Of a stretch of 64,000 nt of DNA, positions 1 through 12,000 are shown piece by piece. The stretch is from Muricea muricata. Lineage: Eukaryota; Cnidaria; Anthozoa; Malacalcyonacea; Plexauridae. The notes below the pieces were generated by a model that saw only the letters and a program-made list of their open reading frames with translations, ran no database searches and was not told the DNA's origin. Each line of letters opens with the position of its first letter. Within the stretch, counting starts at the first letter, position 1. The position numbers were made by a program, and so were the translations under genes. The stretch covers positions 16,037,893-16,101,892 of the forward strand of contig OY979721.1 of assembly GCA_963855995.1 (NCBI GenBank). The letters are read 5' to 3'.

Positions 1-65
1 AGGTAAAACATGGTACTCAAGATGACAGTTTCTCTGCTCGTCTCAACTCGTGCCTTCTACTTCAG

Positions 66-3000
66 AAACAATATCGCGATATGATAAGAACATTGCGAGA
101 TAATTTCGGCGCTGCAAGCTCGCACTCAACAACAGCACTTCTCGCGGGTACACCAGGACCACCTAACCCTATAAAACGCTCCTTTCTCCATCCTGGTAAT
201 ACTGCAGGCTCACAGTCTAGTACCTTACGACTGCCGTCGAATATGTCCACACTAGGTACGTCTAATGCGAGATCAATATTTCATCATGATTACTCAACAC
301 TGTAGGTCTAATGTAGGATCAATATTTCATCATGAATCATTGTCAAATAAAAAAATATGTAGATTGATAGTACTAACAAGAATAATTACAATCAAAAGAA
401 TCAGTAATACTATCAGCCCTGTACTAAATCCTGTGCATTAATTTTCTAAGATATTTCATGATAACCTGCAGACTAACATATAATGCGTCATGTCGTGTTT
501 TCTAGGCCATGCAAGGCATCGAGACTCGGACAGTACAAGTTTCCAAAGCTCTGCAGGGGTTTCTCTGGCCGACGAAGAAACTATTTTTACTTCGATGGAA
601 GTATTTTGTACCCGCGTACGAAACATGCTTGATATCATTAATACATTGGCTCAGTTTGGTAAGCTTCGTGAGGCTGTGAAAGATTTACCTCGACTACCAC
701 CAGGTCAAGTGCTGGCTACTGACGAGGAAATCACAGGCGAAGACGATGTGGGTGATGAAGATCAAACAGGAGATATACCATTAACTATTTCTGAGACAAG
801 TTTTGAAGAAGGTATAGACACAATGATTGCCTTGAGGAGAGGGGAGGGGGAGGTCATAGAGAGGTTTAGGGTAGACCATGCGACGCCAAACACAACGTAA
901 GAACAACGTGGAAATGCCGTGGGTACCTGTCTAGATGGATATTCACGCCATTTTCACCTCGTCATAACCACTGATGTGGGTGTGCAGCAGCGTCCAATTC
1001 AGACTGCTTTCCTTGTATGCATTTAAACTAGGCGGTCATTAGTTATGAAACGTGCCTTTGCCGTGTGCTGGGAATGGAGTAAACTACGATTAAACGTCGC
1101 CAGTGTATGCCATAGAGATTATAAATAACACTAGAGGGGACATCGATGGTAAAATTTGGGAGCACGGCGATTGGGGGGGGGGCAAATCCAAGTCCCGTAT
1201 GTTCACTCATTCACGATGTCCCAGACAAAAAAGTCGTTTTAGACGAGTTTTTCTGATTTTTGAAATGTTTTTCCTCGTAAAAATATTGAAAATATCATTC
1301 CAGATTGTCTAAAATAATAAAAACAATTGAGAAAGTACTATTTTGGCCTCAACAACGATGAGGAAAACATTCATACAGATTTCTGCTGTTGCTAAGGTGG
1401 TTGCTAAGGAAGCATTAGCTCAGCCAATAAGCGCCTGGCTGTGCATCCGGGACTTGAATTTGCCCCCAAAAAAACGCGTTGCCTTTTGTTTTCAGTGAAA
1501 AAGATTACGTTGCCTCCTCTAGTGTTATTTATAATCTCTATGGTGTAGGCAGCGTGGTTAATACTCAACGGGTATAATTTCTTTCACTGGCTGAAACAAT
1601 AAGGCTAAGGTCCTACGTCGATTTTCACTTTATTGTTTCAGGTAGTGAAAGAAACTATACATTTTGTGAGTTACAACGAGGCTAAAACAATTAAATACTT
1701 GTATATCTCTTTTATCTATGGTCGTCTTATTGTCGAATATAGCTTAGTTTGGATTCCTTCTCATAATAACAGTATAGCTTGATTAAAGGTATTAAACTAA
1801 TTAAGTAACCTACAATAATAAGGCTGGCTGTCATGGCAGACGTCAGTGTTGGAAGATAAGTAAAACCCGCTGTTATTTATTATCTTCTCAATCGTGAATA
1901 ACTTAGCTACGAAAATTGTGTGTTTGATTTCAGAAGAAGTTATTATTGATGATCCTCCAAGTATCTCGTCAGAAATTGAAGGGACGCTCGAAGAAATGAA
2001 GGATTCATTAGTCAAATCAGTCACAGCTCAAAGTATTTTTGACATCTTTGGAAAAAGTCGTGAAACATTTGAACTTGGTTACTCGGAATATGTCAACAAT
2101 GTCCGTAAGATTGAGGCTTACATTTGCCAGTACGTCGAGGTAAGCTTAACAATTCTAGTCCTTTACAGTTTGCATTAAATTCTAATTCTTTGCAATTAAT
2201 GCTAATTCTTCGTCACAGTTACTTATTAAATACACACTTCTTTATAAAATGTAATTGTCAGGGAATCTTCACGTTGAAATTAAGTGTTGAAAGATCACTG
2301 CAAATTTTATCACGGTAAGAACAATAGATTGCTTGAAAATATTTTGTATGATAGGGCGAGTGTGTTTTATTTTCACGAAATCAGTAGAGTAAGAGATACT
2401 GTAGAATATTAAACAGTTTAGCTAACAACAATCTAATTTTACTGTCTTCATTATTAAATGAAGACTGTAGAAACCTAGATTACGAGGTTGGACTGTAGAC
2501 TGGATCGGTTGTACGAAAGGTGGATAACCTATCCATCGGATGGCGATTTTCTCAAACTTTCGAGATAAAGTCACTTTTTAACTCTTGCGAGTTTAATATC
2601 CGTGGTGCCATTGCTTTTATCTTCGTGTGCATGTGGTTGTTTTTAGATTCGAGTGTGTGATGAATCGTCCTGGATTGCGAAGTACATTCTCTGAGAAATA
2701 TGTTGCTGTATTCTCTAACTTTGAAGACGTCCTTGAGCAAGTTCAAAGTCTGTACGAGGCACAAAAGGTATACATTTGGCTAGGATAATATCTCGAACTA
2801 ACGTTGTCGGTTTAGGTAGTGCAGTTGACAAGGAAGGTATAGGTTCTTTCGCTACCTGAAAGCTTAAAAGTAAAACTCGACGTTTCGATCCAAGATTTTT
2901 CTGCGAGAAGTTAATGGTGGCATCACTATCTTGCCGACCAAAGTCATTCGCATGTGACGTCAATTTTCACTTTATCGTTTCAGTTGGCAGAAGAACCTAT

Positions 3001-6000
3001 GCCTTCTGTGTGTTATTTAGCTCGAAAATTTTGTTTTTGTGGGCAACGTAGTACGGGTATTAACTAATAATACCTACAATATCTCCTTATTTTCACAGGA
3101 AAGTCCTCCGCTCTCACGAAATGCTCCCATGGTTTCAGGTGCCATTTCCTGGGCACGTGGTTTGCTCAGGAAAATAGAAGAACCAATGAAAATATTCAAG
3201 GAGAATAAATTCATCACGTCTTTGAGGGTATGTGCTATTTTTGTTGTGCCTTTTTTCCCCTCCGTTTCTTGTTCTCTCAACATTCCAGTCTTCTATTCTG
3301 CGTCTGCACAAACTGAAACAATGCTAACTAGGAATGCGAGTTATAAGCTTCCATACAAATTTATTTGCACAACGTTTTTTTCAGGACTTTAGTCGCATTG
3401 TGAAATTTTATAACAGAATTGCAACCGCTCTTGTGAAGTTTGAAAGTCTTTGGTTAACAATGTGGAAGTCACGAATAGAAAGTGCTAAAGTCGCATTGAA
3501 GTTGCCTTTGTTGACACAACATTTTGAAACAAAAGAACTTGTTGTAAATGCTGATGAGAGGTACAGTACATAGATTAAACAACATCATGCAGATCTTGAG
3601 GTTTCTGTTATCTTCTTTTGCCACACACAACAATTGATTGTATATTTTGCTTTAATGCTCATACGTGTCACTTCTGTTCCTCTGACAACCTACTTACTAT
3701 CTCCTTTTTTATTTCTGTAGAGTTATTGAATTAATCCAAGAGTGCAAAGGTCTGCTACGCTTTGGCATTCAACTTCCAGAGAATGCTTTAGACGTTTTTA
3801 GACAGGTATATAAATCTTCGTACTCCCTTGTCTGCATGCATGCAAAAGTTTTCCGCCTCATAGCATACTTGCAAATGTTTAAGGCCTAGTGTTCATTTGA
3901 ATGCAATGATCTTCTTTGTAGGAGGATCGCTTCAAGGACTACAAACAACACTTAGAGTTTCTGTTAAAAGACTACTCGAATATCTGCGCCTTGGTAGCGG
4001 AACCTTTGAAGAAACTTCTACTGCCTCACATGGAGTCCGTGATACAATACCTTCAACCTGGCCTGTCTACGTTGGCTTGGAACAGCATGAACATTGATGC
4101 CTATTTACATCAAGTACACCTTGCTAATGGTCGGCTCAGGGTCGTTGTTCAAAATGTTAACAAGGTTAGTGGTTTTTTAATCGAAACATTGAATTGTGGC
4201 TAATTCAAAATGTCTTCTATGGTTATACTAAAAGATAAATGTATTCAGTGCATGCCAAGCCCGTTTAGTTAATTTTAAATTTTCTTTAGATTGTAGCTAA
4301 TGGAATCCACAAATGTATTGAGTCTTTGGGGAAGAGTACATTGTTTGATGTAGATTTAGCGTACGAGAAGCGATGGAAAGCGGATGAATTTAGAGTTGAG
4401 TTGAAGAAAGACATCAAGGACAAACAAACTAAGTTATCTTCGTTGTTGAAAAGTATCGAGAATTCTATCCAGGTATGGCCATAATGACACACTTATTTTT
4501 CTAATATCTTTCTTGCATTCGTATCTTTCTCTCTCTCTTTCCCCTGCTGTCTTTGTGCGGATGACGGGAACTGTCATAACCAGGGTTTGGCCAGGTTATA
4601 AACAATGTAATGCTCTTTGTTTCTCATTTAGGAAGTTATAAGTCTTGCTGCATACCATCGGTCCGTGTCTCCTGTTTCCCCTTCCCAGACCCCACGGCTC
4701 AGCATCTCCCCTCGTTCAATACGAGCCAACGTTCTTGGTGCGCGCGCAGGCACGAGTGTCAGCGGTGTTACTGAAGAGAGTATAATTGGCGAGATCTACA
4801 CTTGCTACTGTGGCTTAGCTCACGAAGCTTTACTTCGATGCATCCAAAGATCCTTGGAGCTTTTCTATCACTGTGTGTGCCCTGCTGAGATGATCAGAGA
4901 TATACACAATGGGTAAGGTAGTTGAGTGTGATGTTATTTTGAGTCCACATCTAAACTGAAAAGTATAGCTGGCCACTGTGGGAATCGTACCTACCACGTT
5001 TGAAATGCTAGCCTGATACTCTGCCAACTGAGCTACGTGGTCAGGTCGGTTCGAGTATGTGATGTTTTGAGTCCTTCGATATCAAGCTAATCGTGAATGT
5101 TATCATGATTTTAATGTGTTTAATGTACGTAATCTAAGGCACCTTAAATTCATAGCAGATAAATAATATAGTTTCAGCAAATCATAAATGTTTGATCTTG
5201 TTTACATACGCGTATTAAAAAATAATTTTCAGGGCACAAAATTTCTTGTCTCCAGCAATTATTTGTGTTGTAGATCATTTACTCATGTGTTTGTTTTAGT
5301 TCTGAAGTGAGCTCCCGTCCCTCATCAGCAGCCTCAACTCTCTCATCCTCGTCAGAATGGGCTGTACCCAACCCATCTTCTGAACTGCTTCAGTTTGAGG
5401 TCGAGATTAAATTCAACATCCCTGACATTGTGATTGCACCTACGCTGGCTCTGGTACAGTCTGCAGTCAATGACGTTGCAACATGCTTGATAGATGTATG
5501 CAAAGATATTCAATGGTGGGCAGTTGATACTAGGGAAACATTATACCAGTCTATATCTCACAACTCTGCGGTTAGCGCCCTTGTGAGATACATCTCTGAT
5601 GTGGTCACATGTAAGTATCAGGATACTGAGATATTCAACTAAATAGAACCAAGTGCACAGTAGAACTATGAAAATTGCATGCATTGTGGAACCTAGACAA
5701 AGACCAGTTGAATGAGAATCAGCTCTAGGATCTTCAAACTACACGATATAAATAAACTCCTTGATAATTCGACTGGTAGCAACTGCTAAGAATATTCTGC
5801 ATTTTGCACATGAATTTTTCTAGGTCTTCAAAATTCTGTAGACCGGCAACTTCTGCGGTTCCATCGTTATGACTTTCTCTGGGAAGAAGACATGCATGCC
5901 TTATACCAAGCATTTGTCGACACGGAGCCCAGTCCAAGCGAATTTCGTAATGAGGTCGATCGCTTACAGAGCATAGAAAAAGACATATATGCTATACCAG

Positions 6001-9000
6001 ATTTGTTAACGATTGGCTCAGTATCTTTGAATACTACACCAGTCAAAGACTCGCTTCATGGCTTAGCTGTAGCGTGGAAAAAGAAATATTCTACTGAGTT
6101 GCATGAAATAGCTAAGGTATACAACTTGTTTATACTACTCTTTTTTATCAATTCATCTACGTTCCACAAAGTACTCAATTTTTTAGAAAAAGACATATAC
6201 TTGAGTGAAAAAAGTACTAGTATAATAGAATTTAATTGGACATTTATTCGGTAACAGCCCTGAGCCATAGCCCGGCCGAGCTCAGCACGTTCTCAACAAA
6301 ACTGTCTGCTCAACGCCGAATTCGCTTGGAGAATAATCATGAACTTTCATTACTTGCCAAAGAGTAACAAAAATAACGAAGTAGAAAAGTAAATGTTAAC
6401 AAAGTGAAAAAACGTTTATAGAAATTTGGTAACGAAGAAAGAAAGAAACGAAGTAAATTGTCTCCTTTACTGGATTATGAATTGAAACAGTTTGTATAAA
6501 CGTCTTAGCTAATGCTATGCGATGTTCTGTGTATGTTATAGGCTGATCTACAACAGTTAGTTGAATATCGCGAGGAAATGCAAGAACGCTTATCGCATAA
6601 AGTTATCTCGTTAGAAAACTTGAATGAGACATTGAAACTTCTTCAAGAACTTAATGATAAAGACAACACCATTGACGAGATTTATTTACCGGTAGAAAAC
6701 AGCTATGTTATGCTCAGGTATTGAATGCATTTTCAACATCACAAGATGTCAGGGTGTTTGCCAGCCCATATAGTGCCGTTGCACGAATTCTTCCCAACTG
6801 AGATAAATAGAAACTTTCCTAATGAGATCTATATTGTTTGGAAGTTTTCATTTCTATCAGAAGAATGTGTGTATATTTTTCCCTGCTTTTATTCTCATCA
6901 ATATCAGAAAGATACAAAACAATGTACATCGAGGTGAACAGTCGTTCAATTCCTGTTTATTTTATGCTGTAGAAATTTATGTCTTCATTATCTAAATAAA
7001 CCCAAATGTCTTCAAGCAGCTCGCCCCCAATATTACGTTCTTCCCAATTCACTTAATATTGTCTTAACTTTGGTATTATGGCTGACATCCTGGATACCGG
7101 TATGAACTGTAATAGAAAATCATTATGGCTTGCAACTGCTTCAAACTCTAGCGACGATGGACACGGTTTCATCCATCATCGTGCAAACGCAACCTCAAAT
7201 CGTATACACAGGTATAGGTGTTTCGTGCCGTTTCCAAACTGACGATATCGTAGGAAGGGGGTCTTAAACAGAAATTAGGGAGGTTCAGATTTGACCTCCT
7301 CTACCACTACCACTGCCTTTTCCCGATTTTTAAACAATTTGATTGGTTAATCGGGTAGGTACGACACATCGGATTGGCTGAAAGATACATTAAGGTAGCG
7401 GTAGAGGTATTGGAAGCGAAATCTGAACCTCTCTAATGACGCACTCCCTACCGCTCACTACCTGACGCTATGTACTGTATATTTCTGCAGAGAATATCAG
7501 GTTGCCTTACCAAGAAAAGAAGTAGAAGAAGTGAACAACTTAAGAGATCGTTGGAAGAATCTTATGGATCTAGCTGATCGGGTCAGTGTATTTCTCCTTC
7601 AGAGTAATATAAAATGAAACTATGTAAGAACTGTGCTTTAATATCTTAGGTCCAATCTGAGCTGATGGTGGAACAGAGAAATATATTTGAACAAGAATTG
7701 GACAAAGAAGTTAAGGTACGAAACACGCATTGGTCGGCGACAGTAATTTGGCAGATGATATTGGCTTTGTTAAAGCAGTCGAACGAGAATACGCACGTAG
7801 CAAAACAGATTAAGATCACAGATCTAGGGATCTGCATAAGACCATCTTCGTCCAAAAATTGTACTATTGTTATCTGTTGCTGCAATTCTTATGACCCATA
7901 AAGACTTTTCGAATGCCAGAAGCTCTTTGAATTTGAATTTATTACTCTGGGCTTTCAAACACTAGACTTTTTGAGGTCTGGGGTTCGATTCTAAGTAAGA
8001 ACTTCTCAATCTAACTGGAACACGTGTAGTTCTTATGTGAAAAGAGTATCAGTCGACATTCTGACGAAAGTCACGGGGTTTTTTCAGTTTCCTCCTACAG
8101 GAAAAGTTGACAGGGTCGATTAGGTGTTATTGGCCCACCATAATTGGCTTTGTTCACGACTGATTGCTCTTTTGTTTTTTTTCCATGTAGCGTTTTGTTG
8201 TTGAGGTGATTCAGTTCCGTAACAGTTTTGATTCTCAAGGCCCTGGAATACCAGGCGTTCTCCCAGCGGATGCTGTAGAAAGACTACATAAATTTCAAAA
8301 TGCATACTCACAATATGAAGCGAAGAGAAAGATATTGGATGCGGTGCAGTTGTTGTTTGGTGTCTCACCCAACCATTACCCTGAGCTTGACAGGACAGGT
8401 GAAGTAAGTCTACATAATTGATAGACGAGAATACAGTTTAGTATGGTAGCAATGGTTAAAAACAAATAAAGTCAGCGGAGGTTTTACCAAGTAGTCTTTC
8501 ATTGTAAAAGAATGGAAGGCCTGGATAGACTGATTTTACGGTTTTATTGTTTTGCATATTAAAAACGACCTGAAAGTATTTATACTTTCGTGTACCTTTA
8601 AGTGCATTCGTGATATTTTAGGAGTTGGTGCTTCTTGGTTTGCTCTATGGCTTGTTCCAGCAGTACATTTCTTTTGATGAAAGGTAAATATCCATCTTTT
8701 GCTGTCGCTCTCAGGCTCGACCTGCTCTCTTTCGCTTGTAAAATTTCTGTAAATAAACAAGGTTATATGGTAGTGAACACGTTACATAGTAAGGCTCACT
8801 ACAATGTGTCATTTGTTTGGTTTTTGTGTTTCAGTTTTCGCGAGAAACTCTGGGCGGATGTAGATTTGATAAGTGCTAACCGTGAAGTAAGAGACATTCC
8901 ACTCGTTTACATTTGCGACTTACTGTCAGCCTTTGTGAAAACTCTAAATGTTTTTTCCCAGGTCGAAAGCTACTGGCAACAATGTTTGACGTTGCCAGAG

Positions 9001-12000
9001 AGAATCCAGGAATGGCAAGCGTACAAGGATATGAAATCGTATATCAAGCAGTATCTTGATGTTTTTCCAATATTACATAAACTTGCATCAAAGGTAAATC
9101 CGCAAATGTTGTGTCATTATAAACTAACTTAGATTGATTGAAGGCTCGTTCTAATAACTCCTTACTCTTTCTTTGATACAAAAGTTGTTGTGTGATAAAT
9201 CATGATATAATAACCAATACTATTGTGGTAAAGGATTTCTGTGACGTGCTATTCTTTTGCACTTACCTTTCAGGAAATTCGTAATCGCCATTGGCTGCAA
9301 GTTATGAGTGTGACCGGCTCCTCCTTTCAGCTTGAGGCAAATGTGTTCAAATTAAAGTATCTTCTTGATATTGAATTGATCAAGTAAGGATTGTGCCCCA
9401 GGCACGTTGCCACAACATTTATTGTCTATTTAATGGAAGGTGGGGGGTGTCATAGACATAGAGTACCACCTATGGTAGGCTGTGTTTGCGATATCTTTTG
9501 TTAAGCTTTTTTTAGTCAATTATTGTATGGTGTTGTCTCTGTATTCTCTCTATTAAGCCTGCCGGGGACTATTCTTTTCAGACCCATATTTGGGTGGAAG
9601 GGCTAATTAGAGAGAGAGAGAGAGTACAGCACCTTTTTTGGTTGTATAGTTTTGAGATCTATGTATTTAATTTCCACTGCAATATGAGAAATGCATTCGT
9701 CTTTTGTATAGTCATCAGGATGAGATCAAAGATATCTGCAGCAGTGCCAGTCGTGAATTGGAGCTTGAGGTGAAAATGAGAAGTACAGAAGAAGAATGGA
9801 CTGAGCAAGTAAGATGAATCCTAACTGATGATGTGTAATATATAAACAATTGTAGTTAGTACAGAATGTCAATTATTGGAAGTAAGAATTGCAGGTGAAA
9901 TTATAAAGTAGTTTAGGCTGGTAAATCGAAAATGGGGGTGTTTAGGTCTAGTGCCCGAGATGGTAAACTCATTGTTTTTATTTATGTTTGTTATACAGGT
10001 TCTACAATTTGAGAAATTCAAAGACGCTGCGATGTACTGTCTTAGCAATCAACATACGGAGGGTTTACTTGAGCTTCTTGAAGATGCGCAAAGCTCTTTA
10101 GCGATGATGTTAACTTCAAAGTACATTGGACCACTTCAGCATGAAGCTGCAGCCTGGGCCATAAAACTGAAGGAAGTTAGTGAAGTCCTTGAGCAGGTAC
10201 AGTAGAAAGAAATTCAGGTTATTACAGATGTATTTTACCGAAAGATTTTTAAGGTGGCTCAGGGAATAGTATGTGGTCTATGTATTAGCATGCGTCCAAG
10301 AAACCCGAATATTTTCTGTCTTTGCAGTGGTTGGCTGTTCAAGACTTTTGGCGCTACTTAGAGGCTGTATTTAGTAATCCTGTTACAGCCAAGGAGCTCC
10401 CACAAGAATTTGCAAGATTTGCTCGAGTTGATAAAAGCTACATGAAGATGACAAAGCGAGCTCATGACACTAAGAATGTCTTACAGGTGAGAACGACCAA
10501 TTTATGTTTCCTTGCGCAATATCCTGACAATGTCCGTGCTAAATTCTTGTTTTCTTTGGTTTCATATGACTTCATAGATTTCAGTGGGGGTCAATTTAAC
10601 ATCGAGATGAACAAAATGTACATATCATGTGTGTTTGGTACAAGAAATTTCCAATTTCATATCATTTTGCCCTTCTTGTATATCATAAGCATCAATACAG
10701 TCTAGGTTGACCGCTGCTAAGATTCACTGCATAATGGCGCTGTGAAACAAGAGATGTGTAATAATAATTATGAATATTTTCAAATATTCTCTTGTTTAGT
10801 GCTGTGTTGGTGGAGATGTACCAAAAATTCAAGTTTTGAAACATCTTTATGAAGAGTTGGAGATATGTTTTAAGTCGTTGCAAGCATATCTCAATGCCAG
10901 ACGAAAGGTATGCTAAGAAACGTCTCTTGAGTAACGCTGTGTAGCTTTTTTTTAACACTACTGATCTGATGTGTTTGATACTTATAGGTTTTCCCAAGGT
11001 TCTATTTTGTATCAGACCTGGTCTTACTGGCTATACTAAGTCAGCAATACACACTGGATTCAGTAAAACCTCATCTCAAGTAAGTAACGGCTCGGTAATT
11101 TCTCCGAAACAGTTGTAGCCTCCTCAAGGAAATGGCGTGGCCCATGCATAAGTAGAGCATCAGCCTTCAATTTTAGTGGATAATTTTAGTTGGTAACTAC
11201 ATATTCCTTGAAAATCTGGAATAGCGGTTAGATTTGTGTACTAATCTTTGTTATAGGTCATTATTTGTTGGTTTCACTGACATAACTTTAACACCACGAC
11301 CGGAATGTTTGGCTAAAGCTGCTTGGAGTATGGTTGCAAGTAATGTCAAGAAAACCATAAAGGTGTAGAATTAAATTACCTTGCAGTAGTTTACTATTTA
11401 GATTATTAAAGTGTCTATGCAACGAGATATTTCACTTTGAATAAATAATACTCAAATAGCATACTTATGAACTGATGTCATCACAGTGAATAATGGGTGC
11501 TGCATGTTTTTCTCTTACAAAAGCACATAGCAAATGAATCTGAAGTTTGCATAGAACATTTTTACTTTTAATCCACCTTCTTCCAACGTCATTGTATACT
11601 GTGTTGTCACAAGTATTACAGGTACTATGGTATTTGCATATTGTTCAAAGTGAAATATCTCATGAAATAAGCAAGTTAATGATATTCTAGTCTAAAGAAA
11701 TTAAACTTTTCTTTACACTAAGATCATAAAAAATTGGAGTGGAATTTCGTTGTGAATTTAGCCATGACTAAGTTTAGTCTCCTATAAGTGGGATAATACA
11801 TTGCTACCTTCTGAACTGTTTTAGGAGGAAGACGATCCAGCAATGAGCCTTGGAGTACCGCCGTATAGAAAAGTATCCCAGAATCTTCAATCTGAGCATG
11901 ATATAGGCCGTACAATCAGTCGAAATTTGTCTACATCTGTCTCGACCTCATCATATGAGTGGAGAATCGTATTAAGTGATGCTGTTGCGGTCACATCGAG

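Larger units (their letters stand above)
66..5610 (+). other. Dynein tail (DHC_N1) exons
   Basis: Exons read: 66-255, 506-811, 1934-2140, 2262-2315, 2647-2767, 3099-3227, 3386-3560, 3721-3805, 3922-4164, 4290-4472, 4632-4912, 5300-5610. Phases agree across the junctions checked; for example, the 506-811 donor was chosen because it alone gives phase 1 into 1934. Family signs are VFCTRVRNMLDII near 600, FECVMNRPGLR near 2655, NAPMVSGAISWARGLL near 3125 (the N.P...I.W motif) and LSTLAWNSMNIDAYL near 4067. The first exon and the 4632/5300 exons carry Ser/Pro-rich inserts not usual in dynein tails. In ordinary dyneins this region binds intermediate chains and dimerises. Confidence 0.75.

Noticed and set aside
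1103-1312. 69-codon plus-strand frame
   Set aside because: Lies entirely inside the foldback element at 1110-1543.
4965-5052. Functional tRNA gene
   Set aside because: No convincing anticodon stem, mismatches in the T-stem and acceptor; kept only as a tRNA-derived relic.
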